A stretch of 64,000 nucleotides of DNA from Blastopirellula sediminis (GTDB lineage: Bacteria > Planctomycetota > Planctomycetia > Pirellulales > Pirellulaceae), in contig NZ_JAJKFT010000010.1 in the NCBI RefSeq assembly GCF_020966755.1, positions 3,312,720 to 3,376,719 of the forward strand. The letters are read 5' to 3'. Under the pieces are notes generated by a model that saw nothing but the letters and a program-made list of their open reading frames with translations, was not told where the DNA came from and did not search any database. The translations under genes and the position numbers were made by a program. This document shows, piece by piece, positions 10,022 to 18,961 of this stretch. Every line of letters starts with the position of its first letter. The stretch's first letter is position 1.

Positions 10022-11008
10022 TTACTTCGGCTTCCGTTTGATGGCGCCGGTCGATTTTTTGGCGACCTTTTTCTTGACCGGCTTTTTCTCGGCAGCCTTC
10101 TTTTCCGCCGGCTTCTTTTCGGCCGCTTTGGCGGGCTTTTCGGCGGCTTTCTTCTCGGGCGCCTTCTTTTCGGCGGGGGCGGCCTTCTTCTTGGCCGCTT
10201 TTTTCGTCGGCTTGGCGGCCGCAGGCTTGGGGGGCTTCTCCGCCGCAGCCTTTTTGGCGGCGATCTTGGCCGCTTTGGCTTCGGCTTTTTCGACTGCAGC
10301 AGCTTCGGCGGCCGCTTCTTCCTTGGCGGTCGGGCGCTTGGGGAAGCGAGTCTTGGCGTCTGGCGCGATCTCCAGGATGTGGTCACGGACCTTCTTGGAG
10401 TACGGGTTGGCCATGAACTCAACCGCCAACTCGTGAATCAGCGAGCTGTACTCGACTCCCTTGGTCTTCGGGATGGCCCGTTCGACGCCGGGGACGCTGT
10501 TCTTCTTCGCTTCGGCGTCGGTGATGATACCGAGGACCCGCATCAGTTCGACCAGCGCGTCGTCGGTCGGAACGGCATGTCCGCCGAGAGCGTTCTGCGT
10601 GACGTAGCCGACGACGAACTGCGATACGCCGTTGAAGCGTTCGATCTGCTTGATCGCTTTTCCCTGGTTCAGCTTTTTCAGGCTTTCCAGGTCGAACGTG
10701 TAGAGCGATTCAAAGACGTTTTGCAGGATCGACTTCAACTTGGCGGCCGAAGCTTCCGGCTGCGGCAGTTTGGCGCAGACTTCCGACAGTTCGACCAGCG
10801 AGGTAACGCGGACTTCGTTCCAGTCGTAGTAGTTGTTGACCAGCACGCTGAAGCATTGCTCGGCGGCGGCTCGCGGGGAGTTCTCCAGCAGCGCCGCAAA
10901 CGCCAACTGCTCGAGCAGCGGCCGAGAATCAGCTTCGGCCGGCGTGTAATGTTTCTTTACGACTTTGTGGCTGGCGGTGATGAGACCGGCGCGGTTGGTA
11001 GCGGCCAT
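10022..11008 (-). CDS. HhH-GPD (endonuclease III-like) fold protein with histone H1-like Lys/Ala/Pro tail
   Basis: A 328-residue protein in two parts. Residues about 30-205 follow the layout of endonuclease III-family glycosylases: helices around LLEQLAFAALLE, then a helix-hairpin-helix segment FNGVSQFVVGYV (125-136) and the LGGHAVPTDDAL loop (141-152), where Asp149/150 sits at the place of the catalytic Asp. The lysine that bifunctional lyases carry in the hairpin (GVGRK) is Phe here, and no Cys4 iron-sulfur cluster is present. From about residue 225 to the end the sequence is almost only Lys, Ala, Pro and Glu (KKAAEKP-type repeats), like eukaryotic H1 and bacterial H1-like tails. This suggests a DNA-binding protein, possibly a divergent or inactive glycosylase. 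It follows rbfA by 65 bases. The fold call is inference from motif order. Confidence 0.6.
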   Translation of the reverse strand: MAATNRAGLITASHKVVKKHYTPAEADSRPLLEQLAFAALLENSPRAAAEQCFSVLVNNYYDWNEVRVTSLVELSEVCAKLPQPEASAAKLKSILQNVFESLYTFDLESLKKLNQGKAIKQIERFNGVSQFVVGYVTQNALGGHAVPTDDALVELMRVLGIITDAEAKKNSVPGVERAIPKTKGVEYSSLIHELAVEFMANPYSKKVRDHILEIAPDAKTRFPKRPTAKEEAAAEAAAVEKAEAKAAKIAAKKAAAEKPPKPAAAKPTKKAAKKKAAPAEKKAPEKKAAEKPAKAAEKKPAEKKAAEKKPVKKKVAKKSTGAIKRKPK

Positions 11009-11073
11009 GGCGATTACGTCGTATGCTCCCGTGGTGTGTTTCTAAGGCGAACGCCTGCGTGTGTAGAAGTCGC

Positions 11074-11472
11074 TTATTCCTGAGGCTCGGTCGACTCGTC
11101 GTCGCTCTCTTCGTCTTCCGGCTCCTCTTCCTTCGGCAGCACGTCGCGCAAGATGCGGGCCACCTCGATCGAGTGCTTGACCCCTTTGTCGATGACGAAT
11201 TCGAGCTTCGGCGTATAGCGAGTTTCGATTCGGTCGTTGATCTTGGCTTGGAGGAAGCCGGCCGAACGCTGCAGCGCTTCGAGGCACTCGGCTTGCTTCT
11301 GTTCGCTCCCCATGATCGAAACGTGCACCTTGGCTTGGCGCATGTCAGGGGACATTTCGACGCCGGTGACCGTGACGCCGGAGACGCGCGGATTGCGCAG
11401 CTCGGTCAGGATCGCCATGCTGACGACTTCGCGAATAGCCGAAGCGGCTTTTAATAGACGGCGTGAACTCAT
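11074..11472 (-). CDS. rbfA: Ribosome-binding factor A
   Basis: A 132-residue protein of the RbfA family, which helps mature the 5' end of 16S rRNA in the 30S subunit. The family pattern is clear: an N-terminal helix that ends AIREVVSMAILTELRNPRV, then VTVTGVEMSPDMRQAKVHVSI, then the alpha-helical segment ending in RIETRYTPKLEFVID. The C-terminus is extended by about 15 acidic residues (EEEPEDEESDDE). It is third in the nusA-infB-rbfA order that is standard in bacteria. A hairpin-rich spacer of 149 bases separates it from infB, so it may have its own control. Confidence 0.95.
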   Translation of the reverse strand: MSSRRLLKAASAIREVVSMAILTELRNPRVSGVTVTGVEMSPDMRQAKVHVSIMGSEQKQAECLEALQRSAGFLQAKINDRIETRYTPKLEFVIDKGVKHSIEVARILRDVLPKEEEPEDEESDDESTEPQE

Positions 11473-11515
11473 GTTTAAAATCCGGCGAGCGACCCTCGTC
11501 GCGGCCTAAGCGACG

Positions 11516-11572
11516 GCGCAGCGAAATCAGGTCTTCATTCGCTGCGCGGGCCGTGCGGAGCGCTAAGCTCCG
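11516..11572 (-). promoter_or_regulatory. Two inverted repeats in the infB-rbfA spacer
   Basis: Between infB and rbfA there is a 10-bp perfect stem (GCGCAGCGAA at 11516-11525 and TTCGCTGCGC at 11538-11547, loop of 12), followed by a 6-bp stem (CGGAGC 11556-11561 and GCTCCG 11567-11572). In the direction of transcription they come after the infB terminator hairpin and before rbfA. They could form a structured leader or attenuator. A regulatory role is inference from position only. Confidence 0.4.
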
Positions 11573-11583
11573 AAAGTAATAAA

Positions 11584-11614
11584 GTCGAGCGGCGCCCCGA
11601 CGGCGCCGCTCGAC
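11584..11614 (-). terminator. Terminator-like hairpin after infB
   Basis: A perfect 13-bp stem (GTCGAGCGGCGCC at 11584-11596 paired with 11602-11614) and a five-base loop stand 7 bases after the infB stop on the minus strand. The sequence after the stem on that strand is TTTATTAC, so the U-tract is short and interrupted. It may be a partial terminator or a processing site. Confidence 0.55.
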
Positions 11615-11621
11615 AGGTTGA

Positions 11622-14495
11622 CTAGTCGAGCGTACGAGCGATCTCTTCGACCTTGTACGCTTCCAGGATGTCCCCTTCCTTGATGTCGTTGAAGCCTTGC
11701 AGTTTCATACCGCATTCGTAGCCTTCGCGGACTTCTTTGGCGTCATCCTTTTCACGCTTGAGCGATTCAAGCGGATAGTCGCCGATCGTACGACCGTCGC
11801 GATTGACGCGAATGCGGCAGCCGCGTTCGATCGTTCCGCCCAGCACGCGGCAACCGGCGATCGAGCCGAGTCGGCTGACCACGAAGACGCGTTGCACCAG
11901 GGCGCGACCGAGTTCGTTGATTCGCTCTTCCGGCTTCAAGCGGCCTTCGAGCAAGGATTTGATCTCTTCCGTCGCTTTGTAAATGATGTTGTAGCGACGA
12001 ATTTCGATTCCCTTGTCGTCCGCCATCGAGCGAGCCGCTTCGTCGGGGATCACGTTGAACGCGATGATCACCGCGTCCGACGCTTCGGCCAACGTCACGT
12101 CGGCCACCGAGACGGCGCCAACCGCGGCTTGCAGCACGCGAACTTTGACTTCGGGGTGATCGAGTTTCTGCATCTCCTTTTGGAGAGCTTCGATCGAGCC
12201 TCGCGTATCGGCACGCACGATGATGTTGAGCGTGGTGACCGCGTCATTTCCGCCCAAGGTGCCCGATTCGAGCCGTTTCTGGAACTCGTCGAACGAAATC
12301 TTGACGGTATGAACGCCAAGCGATTCGCTGCGATTGCGATCGGCGCGCAGGCCAGCGATTTCACGCGCCTGGGCGATGTCGTCCAGCACGTAGAACTTGT
12401 CGCCGGCGCCGGGCGCCTGGTCGAGACCGGTAATGTTGACCGGCGTCGAAGTCGGCGCTTCGGTCAGACGCTTACGCGGGTTGAGCGTGTCGTACATCGC
12501 TTTGACGCGGCCAAACGTATCGCCGCAGACGATGACGTCGCCGACTCGCAAGGTACCGTTCTTAACGATGATCTTGGCCAACACGCCGCGATCCGATTCC
12601 TGTTCCGATTCCAAGCAGACGCCGACCGCCGGGCGATTCGGGTTCGCCGAGTATTCGTGCAGTTCGGCCGTCAGCAAGATCGTTTCCAACAGGGCGTCGA
12701 TACCTTCGCCAGTAATGGCGCTGGTTTTGACCACTTCGACGTCGCCGCCCCATTCGGTCGGCAACAGGCCATGCGTCGAAAGTTGCTGCATCACCTTGTC
12801 GGGGTTGGCGCCCGGCAGGTCGATCTTGTTGAGTGCGACGATGATCGGCACTTCGGCCGCCTTCGCGTGGCTGATCGCTTCTTCGGTCTGCGGCATGATG
12901 CCGTCGTCGGCCGCGATGATCAGCACTGCGATGTCGGTCACGTTGGCGCCGCGAGCACGCATCGCGGTAAACGCTTCGTGACCCGGCGTATCGACGAACG
13001 CGATCTTCTTTTCGCCCTTGTCGATGATGTAAGCGCGGATGTGCTGGGTAATGCCCCCCGCTTCGCCCGACACGACGTTCTGGCCGATGATCTTGTCCAT
13101 GAGCGACGTCTTCCCGTGGTCGACGTGACCCAGGAAGGTGACGACCGGCGGACGTTCCACCAGCGAATCGGGATCGTCTTCGGTCTCCTCAATCTTGGTG
13201 ATCACTTCGTCTTCAATCGACAAAGCTTCCTTCAGATTGATTTCGACGCCATGTTCGGCGGCCAGGTATTCGGCGGTTTCGGTTTCGATGACCGTGTTGA
13301 TGTTGGCCATCGTGCCGAGCGTCATCAAGGTCCGCAGGATCTTGATGGTGGCGATGCCGGTCGCTTCCGAGAAATCGCGGATCGTGCACGGCAGTTCGAG
13401 TTCGACGTTGGACTTGCGCGGCGCGGCGGTATTGACCCCCTTGCGCTGCATCTTCGCCCGCGAGCGACGACGCATCCGATCGCCGGAATCCGAGTCCATG
13501 TCGCTTGGCTTCTTGGTGCGGCGACCGGCGGCGCGAGCTTCGCGACCTCCGGCCATCGCGGCCAGGCCCTTCGACTTGGTGGTGCGGCGGCGATCTCCCG
13601 AATCGCCTCCCTCTTCCGTATCAACTGGCGAGATATCGACGGGCCGACGTTCTTTGTCCTTCCGCTTCTTCTCGTGCTGCTTAGTGAACTCTTCCAGCGG
13701 CGCCTTCTGGCCCGCCTTGGCGCCTTGGATGGCGGCCTTCGGCAGCTGCATGATCGGCTTTTGCGGAGCCGGTTCGCCACCCTTCTTCGCTTGTGGAGTC
13801 GGCGGAGCGGCCGGAGTCGGCATCTTGGCGAACTTCACGCGGGTGGTCGGCGCGACCTGCTTCGGCTTGTTCGCTTCGCGTTTGCCACCGGCTTCGCCCG
13901 GTTCCGGGCCACGACCGCCGCCGAGCACACGGACTTTGCCGCGAGCGCCGCCGCCGGGAGCGATGTAGTCGTCGCGGCGAATCGCGTTGATTTCGCTCGA
14001 ATCTTCTGCGCCCGCAGGAGTCGCTTCCGGAGCTTCGAATTCGGCCGGTTCCACCATCGTCGGTTGCGACGCAGCCGGAGCTTCGGTCGACTCGACGGCG
14101 GGAGCTTCGGCGGCCGGCATTTCGACGCTCAGCTCTTCTTCCGGCAGTTCCTCAACGCCGGCGTCGGCAGGTCGCGCGGTGCGACCATGGACGGCCAACG
14201 GAGCGTTGCCGGAGCGAATGGTGCGAATCTCTTTCGGGCGGCCGGTCTGGACGGGGCGTTCCTCGCGGATCGGCTGTTCGATCGCCGGTTCCTTCGAGTC
14301 GCTGGCCGCCTTCGGCTTGCGATCTTGCTTCTTACCGCCGCCGGAGATGTAAGACTTGACTTTCTCGAGCTCTTCGTCGGTCAAACTGGCGAGCGCAGAG
14401 CCCTTGCCAGTGACGCCGGCGCGATTGCAGATTTCGACCAGCTCTTTGCTGTCGATATCGAGCTCTTTCGCTAACGCGTAGATACGTATGGGCAC
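11622..14495 (-). CDS. infB: Translation initiation factor IF-2
   Basis: IF-2 is the GTPase that brings initiator tRNA to the 30S subunit. The 957-residue protein starts with the conserved IF2_N domain (MPIRIYALAKELDID). A long low-complexity linker rich in Pro, Ala, Glu, Arg and Gly runs to about residue 360. The G domain follows, with G1 GHVDHGKTSL, G3 DTPGHEAF and G4 NKID, then the C-terminal domains with conserved phrases such as LEGRLKPEE and RVFVVSRLGSIAGC. It lies 204 bases after nusA on the same strand. The long linker is usual for IF-2 of GC-rich genomes. No internal second start was evaluated. Confidence 0.97.
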   Translation of the reverse strand: MPIRIYALAKELDIDSKELVEICNRAGVTGKGSALASLTDEELEKVKSYISGGGKKQDRKPKAASDSKEPAIEQPIREERPVQTGRPKEIRTIRSGNAPLAVHGRTARPADAGVEELPEEELSVEMPAAEAPAVESTEAPAASQPTMVEPAEFEAPEATPAGAEDSSEINAIRRDDYIAPGGGARGKVRVLGGGRGPEPGEAGGKREANKPKQVAPTTRVKFAKMPTPAAPPTPQAKKGGEPAPQKPIMQLPKAAIQGAKAGQKAPLEEFTKQHEKKRKDKERRPVDISPVDTEEGGDSGDRRRTTKSKGLAAMAGGREARAAGRRTKKPSDMDSDSGDRMRRRSRAKMQRKGVNTAAPRKSNVELELPCTIRDFSEATGIATIKILRTLMTLGTMANINTVIETETAEYLAAEHGVEINLKEALSIEDEVITKIEETEDDPDSLVERPPVVTFLGHVDHGKTSLMDKIIGQNVVSGEAGGITQHIRAYIIDKGEKKIAFVDTPGHEAFTAMRARGANVTDIAVLIIAADDGIMPQTEEAISHAKAAEVPIIVALNKIDLPGANPDKVMQQLSTHGLLPTEWGGDVEVVKTSAITGEGIDALLETILLTAELHEYSANPNRPAVGVCLESEQESDRGVLAKIIVKNGTLRVGDVIVCGDTFGRVKAMYDTLNPRKRLTEAPTSTPVNITGLDQAPGAGDKFYVLDDIAQAREIAGLRADRNRSESLGVHTVKISFDEFQKRLESGTLGGNDAVTTLNIIVRADTRGSIEALQKEMQKLDHPEVKVRVLQAAVGAVSVADVTLAEASDAVIIAFNVIPDEAARSMADDKGIEIRRYNIIYKATEEIKSLLEGRLKPEERINELGRALVQRVFVVSRLGSIAGCRVLGGTIERGCRIRVNRDGRTIGDYPLESLKREKDDAKEVREGYECGMKLQGFNDIKEGDILEAYKVEEIARTLD

Positions 14496-14585
14496 TTTGG
14501 CCTTCCTGTCATTGCCGGTCGAACGATTTCGTGCCGGGCTTCCGGTTACCGCTTATGTCATCCCTTATTCTCCGCTAGTGGAGTA

Positions 14586-14646
14586 GCTCTTTGGGCAACC
14601 TTCAAAGAGCCGTGGCGTTACGCTTCCGTCGCCGACAAGGCGACGG
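14586..14646 (-). promoter_or_regulatory. Inverted repeats in the nusA-infB spacer
   Basis: The 204-base spacer holds two clean hairpins: GCTCTTTG (14586-14593) with CAAAGAGC (14603-14610), and CCGTCGCC (14626-14633) with GGCGACGG (14639-14646). A third one, CGTCGTAGCC (14686-14695) with GGCTACGACG (14698-14707), covers the nusA stop codon. None has a T-run behind it on the minus strand, so they do not look like simple terminators. Control of infB translation or transcript processing is possible but not shown. Confidence 0.4.
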
Positions 14647-14699
14647 TCATATGTCTTGGTATCGTCCTGCGACATGACTGTCGTACGTCGTAGCCGGGG

Positions 14700-15974
14700 C
14701 TACGACGCATCTCCCGAAGGAGCGTCATCGTCTGCAGGCGGAGTCGCCGGCGGAGCGCTGTTGGGCGCTGAGCCAGGATTTTGTTGGTCTGAGCGGTTGC
14801 GGCGGCGTTCGTTTTCGAGCGCCCGTTCCGCTTCCATGCCGCGAGTTTCCGCTTCGTCGCGAATCCGATCGACCTCGTCTTCGGTGTACGTGCCCATCGC
14901 CATCAAGGCGTCGGATTCGATCACCGAAAGGTCGTCGTACGACAAAAAGCCTTCGCCGACCAGTTGTTCGGCGACGCTGTCGGTGATCCCTTCAATTTGC
15001 ATGAAGCCGGTCACCGCACGGTCAATTTGCTCTTCAAGCTCTTCGCGGAGCATGATTTCAATATCCCATCCGCACAGCTTGCTCGCCAGACGGACGTTCT
15101 GTCCGCGGCGGCCGATCGCCAGCGAAAGTTGATCTTCCCGCACCAGGACGATCGCGCGTCCCATCATCTTGCAGAGGATCACTTCTTCCACTTCGGCCGG
15201 CTGCAGCGCGTTGGGGATCAGCGTCTCCGGATCATCGGTCCAGCGAACGATATCAATCCGTTCGCCCGACAATTCGTCGACGATGTTCTTAATGCGATTG
15301 CCGCGGACGCCGACGCACGCGCCGACGCAGTCGACGCGCTGATCGCTGCTGTCGACGGCGACCTTGCTGCGGTAGCCCGGTTCGCGGCTGATGTTCTTGA
15401 TTTCGATGACGTTGTCCGAGATTTCAGGAATTTCCTGCTCGAACAGACGCTGCACGAACTTCTTGTTGGCGCGGCTCAGAACCACTTTGACGCGGCTCCC
15501 TTGCTTCCGCACTTCCAAGACGATCGCACGTACGCGGTCGTTGGCGTGGAACGATTCGCCCGGAATCTGTTCCGATCGCGGCAAAATCGCTTCGACGTTC
15601 CCCAACGCGACGATCGCCGCGCCCCCTTCGGCGCGATGGACCGTACCGTTGACCATTTGGCCAACCATTTCGTCGTATTCGTCGTGCAGCGAGTCGCGTT
15701 CGGCTTCCCGAATCTTCTGGATGATCACCTGTTTGGCGGTTTGAGCGCCGATGCGACCGACCGTTTCTTCCGGATCGACCGCAATGCCGTCAATGTGACC
15801 CGAGATCGAGCCGTCCTGACGGTCGATGTTGATCACCACCTCCGAATCTTCCGAGTGGTACTTGCGCGTAGCGGACACCAGGGCCGATTCAATCGCCTGG
15901 AATACGACCTCTTTGTCGATATTCTTGTCGCGGTGAATCGCGTCAACGATCCGCAATACCTCGGACGGGTTCAT
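14700..15974 (-). CDS. nusA: Transcription termination/antitermination factor NusA
   Basis: NusA binds RNA polymerase and modulates pausing, termination and antitermination. The 424-residue protein has the domain order N-terminal RNAP-binding domain (1-125), S1 domain (about 130-200), KH1 with [17 protein letters not shown], and KH2 with [22 protein letters not shown]. After the KH domains there is one helix-hairpin-helix segment ([17 protein letters not shown]) and an Arg/Ser/Pro-rich, acidic-ended tail instead of two full acidic repeats. It heads the nusA-infB-rbfA cluster. The gene usually found just upstream, rimP, is absent here; the upstream gene is an ABC ATPase 157 bases away. Confidence 0.96.
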   Translation of the reverse strand: MNPSEVLRIVDAIHRDKNIDKEVVFQAIESALVSATRKYHSEDSEVVINIDRQDGSISGHIDGIAVDPEETVGRIGAQTAKQVIIQKIREAERDSLHDEYDEMVGQMVNGTVHRAEGGAAIVALGNVEAILPRSEQIPGESFHANDRVRAIVLEVRKQGSRVKVVLSRANKKFVQRLFEQEIPEISDNVIEIKNISREPGYRSKVAVDSSDQRVDCVGACVGVRGNRIKNIVDELSGERIDIVRWTDDPETLIPNALQPAEVEEVILCKMMGRAIVLVREDQLSLAIGRRGQNVRLASKLCGWDIEIMLREELEEQIDRAVTGFMQIEGITDSVAEQLVGEGFLSYDDLSVIESDALMAMGTYTEDEVDRIRDEAETRGMEAERALENERRRNRSDQQNPGSAPNSAPPATPPADDDAPSGDAS

Positions 15975-16131
15975 GTTTCCTTCACCTTCACCGAAATTGG
16001 CGTTTAGTCGGTCTCAACTCGTCGGAGACCTAGGACCAAAAACCAAATAACCGACACCCTCCGCCTTGGCCGTCTCTTTAAAAAAAGAGTCGACGAAAAC
16101 GACGAGCCCCGGTTTCTGGAAAAAATCGGGT

Positions 16132-17331
16132 TTACTTCGCTGCGGCTAATCGCAAGTTGCGACCAGTATCCCCAGCGAACAAATGAAGCTGTTCCGGCGA
16201 AACGGCCAACTGGATGGTTCCCCGAGGGGTCCCGATCCGAGCATCCGCCTTCACAACCAATTCTTGCGTCGAGCCGGCCAATCGACAATGCAGCAGTTCC
16301 GCATCCCCCAGCGACTCGACCATGCTGATTTCGGCTTTGCCTGCGTCGATCAAGCCGAGATCGGCCAATCGCTCGGGAGCCTCATCTGCGAACAGGGCGA
16401 CATCTTCCGGTCGCACGCCCAGTTCGACTTCTTGGTGGTCCAGTACTGCCGGGTCGAAACCCGCTTGCGTTATGTCAATCGACAGCCCGCCGCCGACGAA
16501 TCGGATTTGCGAGTCAGATCGCTCGATCTGGCCGCGAATCAGGTTCATCGGCGGAGAGCCGAGGAAGCTCGCGACAAAGCGATTCGCGGGGTTGCGGTAG
16601 GCCTCCATTGGCGCCGCCGCCTGTTGAATCACTCCATCCTTCATCACCGCGATTCGATCCCCCAGGGTCAACGCTTCCACTTGATCGTGGGTCACGTAAA
16701 CCATGGTGGCCGATAACTGGCGATGCAGTTGTTTCAGCTCTCGTCGCATTTCGACCCGCAACTTGGCGTCCAGGTTCGACAACGGTTCGTCGAACAAAAA
16801 CAGCTGCGGATCGCGAACGATCGCTCGTCCCAAGGCGACGCGTTGCCGCTCGCCTCCAGACAACTCTTTCGGCAGACGCGACAGCAATTTGGCGATGCCC
16901 AAGGTCTGGGCCGTACGCTCAATTCGCTGCGGAATCTCCCGCCGACGGGTTTCCAACTCAGCCGCCGCTTGCGGACGGACGATCCGTCGCACCAGCCGCT
17001 CTAGCCAGTTGCCGCCGTAGCGGAGCTCCAGGCCAAACGCCATGTTTTTGTACGCCGTCATGTGCGGGTACAAAGCGTAGTTCTGGAACACCATTGCGAC
17101 GTCGCGGTTTTTCGGCGCCACGTGAGTGACGTCTTGGCCGCCGATCCAGATTTCGCCGCTGGTCGCGTCCTCTAGTCCGGCGATCATTCGCAGCGTGGTG
17201 CTCTTTCCGCACCCACTGGGACCTACCAAAACCAGGAACTCGCCGTCGGCGATCTCCAAATCCAAGTCGCGAACCGCCGGGTGATTGGTGGAGTAAGCCT
17301 TGCTCACTCGTTTCAAGCTAACTTCGGCCAT
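16132..17331 (-). CDS. MalK/UgpC-type sugar ABC transporter ATPase
   Basis: A 399-residue ATPase of the carbohydrate-uptake CUT1 class. Visible motifs are Walker A GPSGCGKSTT, the signature LSGGERQRVALGRAIV, Walker B LFLFDEPLSNLDAKLR and the switch THDQVEAL. The C-terminal part has the OB-type TOBE regulatory domain (about 240-380; ELGVRPEDV). Between the Q-loop and the signature there is an insertion of about 25 residues rich in Arg and Trp (around GGNWLERLVRRIVRPQ) that is absent in standard MalK. No permease or binding protein gene is next to it, so it may be a shared ATPase that serves several transporters, as described for MsmK-like proteins; that is inference. Reading starts at ATG 17331. 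Confidence 0.9.
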   Translation of the reverse strand: MAEVSLKRVSKAYSTNHPAVRDLDLEIADGEFLVLVGPSGCGKSTTLRMIAGLEDATSGEIWIGGQDVTHVAPKNRDVAMVFQNYALYPHMTAYKNMAFGLELRYGGNWLERLVRRIVRPQAAAELETRRREIPQRIERTAQTLGIAKLLSRLPKELSGGERQRVALGRAIVRDPQLFLFDEPLSNLDAKLRVEMRRELKQLHRQLSATMVYVTHDQVEALTLGDRIAVMKDGVIQQAAAPMEAYRNPANRFVASFLGSPPMNLIRGQIERSDSQIRFVGGGLSIDITQAGFDPAVLDHQEVELGVRPEDVALFADEAPERLADLGLIDAGKAEISMVESLGDAELLHCRLAGSTQELVVKADARIGTPRGTIQLAVSPEQLHLFAGDTGRNLRLAAAK

Positions 17332-17800
17332 GCCGTCTCACGCTGAGTCAGCCTGCAACTTCCCCGGTCATTTTCACCCCCTTTTCTGCGTGAAAGAGGC
17401 GAAAACTGTTTCAAGCACACAACTTAGTGTCAGTCGCAATCCGGTCAGGATACCGGTATGCGGGTCTGCTGTCAAGTTGCCGAGCGCTCGCCGAAACGCC
17501 GCAAACAGGGCGAAAAAGAGGGAAACGGATCCCGCGAACCGGGGGCAGGCTGCAATTGGCTTAGGGGATAGGTCCGCAATGGTCGCTTCCGACCCTGGCT
17601 TGGATGCCGATGCGTGCCGCTGGTTGCGACTTTTCGCATTGAGGAGGAAATTGTCGCCCAATGGTCAGCAGAGTCAAATTCTTGCCTCAATCGGAAAGCG
17701 AAAAAGCGGTGAGAAAGCGATTTCTGGATTTGCGTTTCCCTGGCCGCTAGCGGCGGTTATGGTGGGGGCGAAAACATGGGTCCTAGTTTGCAATCGCCAT
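17332..17800. other. Divergent intergenic region
   Basis: This 469-base stretch separates the ABC ATPase gene (minus) from a membrane protein gene (plus), so it should hold both promoters. The membrane protein frame stays open back to 17300, but the peptide there has no recognisable feature. I saw no clear sigma-70 hexamer pair, repeat or RNA gene. Confidence 0.4.
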
Positions 17801-18715
17801 ATGACAGATTCCGCTTCCCAAAACGGATCGCCGTACGTTCCAGACGAAGCGGAACTGCCCGCCGCTAGAGAAAATGGAGCGAAACGACGCTTCTGGCTCG
17901 CCTGCCGGATTATCGGGGCATGTTGGTTTTGTTTCTTTAATCTAGCCGCCGCTTTGAAGTTGGCGTCGAAAGTTGGTTTGGAATCGCCGGCGCATTTCCA
18001 GGCCCTTTTGCTAGGGCTGTGGTGCGGCGTAGGAACAAGTCCACTTTGGGTCCGAATTTTGGTGGTCGCCCTATCGTCCTTCTATTTCGACTGGATGGAT
18101 GACCAGCCGATCAAGCGCGAAGAAGGACTTGGAGGGGTACTTGGGTTGTTGGTTTTGTCGACTGCTTTGGAGAGCGGGCTGTTCCGAGGGTTGCTAGGTC
18201 TAATTGCTCGGCGACGTTGGGGACAATTTTCCCTCTTTGAGATTTTGGCGACGATCGGTGCGACAAGCCTGGCCATCATGATGTGGCGAACGCCGGTCGA
18301 GCGTTTATTACAAGTGATGTCGATCGAAAAATATCCAGGCCTCGTCGGGTTGTTCGTACTGTGGGGACTTTGCGTCTCGCTGCTTAGCTGGGCGACGTTT
18401 TACGACGATCCCAATCACCGGCGACGAGCGTTTTACGGAACGTTACTAGTGGCAATTCCATGGATCGGAGGCTATCTCACGTTTATTGGACTGATGACCG
18501 GATGGCGCACGATTGAAATCTGGGGATGGGTGTGGTTTCTCGCACGGATATTGCCCTTTCTTTGGCTGACCGTTTACTCGGCCGAAGCCGCGTTTCACTG
18601 CCTCGGAATGCGGCTCACCAGATCACTTGATCAAGATGATGCGCTGATTGGAGTGCGGTCGACGCAGATTGCCGTGAACGAACCACTGGATCTAGAATCC
18701 GAATTGTCGGAGTAG
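17801..18715 (+). CDS. Polytopic membrane protein of unknown function
   Basis: A 304-residue integral membrane protein with about seven or eight hydrophobic helices, for example around ILVVALSSFYF, GGVLGLLVLST, FEILATIGATSLAIMMW and FLARILPFLWLTVYSAEA. The N-terminal 30 residues are polar (MTDSASQNGSPYV), so ATG 17801 is a good start; ATG 17759 in the same frame is an alternative. No catalytic motif or known family was recognised. The gene stands alone, facing away from the ABC ATPase and pointing toward the two-component genes on the other strand. Coding status rests on length, hydrophobic pattern and codon use. Confidence 0.7.
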   Translation: MTDSASQNGSPYVPDEAELPAARENGAKRRFWLACRIIGACWFCFFNLAAALKLASKVGLESPAHFQALLLGLWCGVGTSPLWVRILVVALSSFYFDWMDDQPIKREEGLGGVLGLLVLSTALESGLFRGLLGLIARRRWGQFSLFEILATIGATSLAIMMWRTPVERLLQVMSIEKYPGLVGLFVLWGLCVSLLSWATFYDDPNHRRRAFYGTLLVAIPWIGGYLTFIGLMTGWRTIEIWGWVWFLARILPFLWLTVYSAEAAFHCLGMRLTRSLDQDDALIGVRSTQIAVNEPLDLESELSE

Positions 18716-18910
18716 TTCGGCGCGATTGGCGTTTCGCCAATACGCTGGAATGCCTGCGGCGACCACGTTCAGAATTACATGCCGACTGAAGCCGATCTGT
18801 GGACTGCATGGGAAGACGTGCAGGTTGTTCGTCGGGGGCACATCGTGGAGATCGCGAAGGGGGTTGGCGCTTGTTTGTTCCGGCTCAGCAGTTTGCTGAT
18901 CGTCATTCGA

Positions 18911-18952
18911 TTGCGGCCGCATTTCCCTCGTTTGCGCTTCGGGCTACTATAT
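18911..18952 (+). repeat. Dispersed intergenic repeat, family R2, copy 1
   Basis: The stretch begins TTGCGGCCGCATTTCCCTCG and ends with a CGCTTCGGGCTACTAT segment. Related copies are at 55236-55276, 55793-55833, 56065-56101 and, on the minus strand, 62727-62763. It ends 9 bases before the stop of the following minus-strand gene. Confidence 0.65.
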
Positions 18953-18961
18953 CGCCCTCCC

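Noticed and set aside
11697-14474. A 925-codon open frame on the plus strand opposite infB
   Set aside because: It is the antisense of infB; long antisense frames are expected because of the codon bias. The same applies to the long frames opposite the hybrid kinase gene, the propeller-cytochrome gene and the sigma-54 activator gene.
16070-16110. A possible terminator after the MalK-type ATPase gene (AT-rich stretch with CTCTTT and AAAGAG)
   Set aside because: The stem is only six A/T-rich pairs, with the T-run inside it; not convincing.
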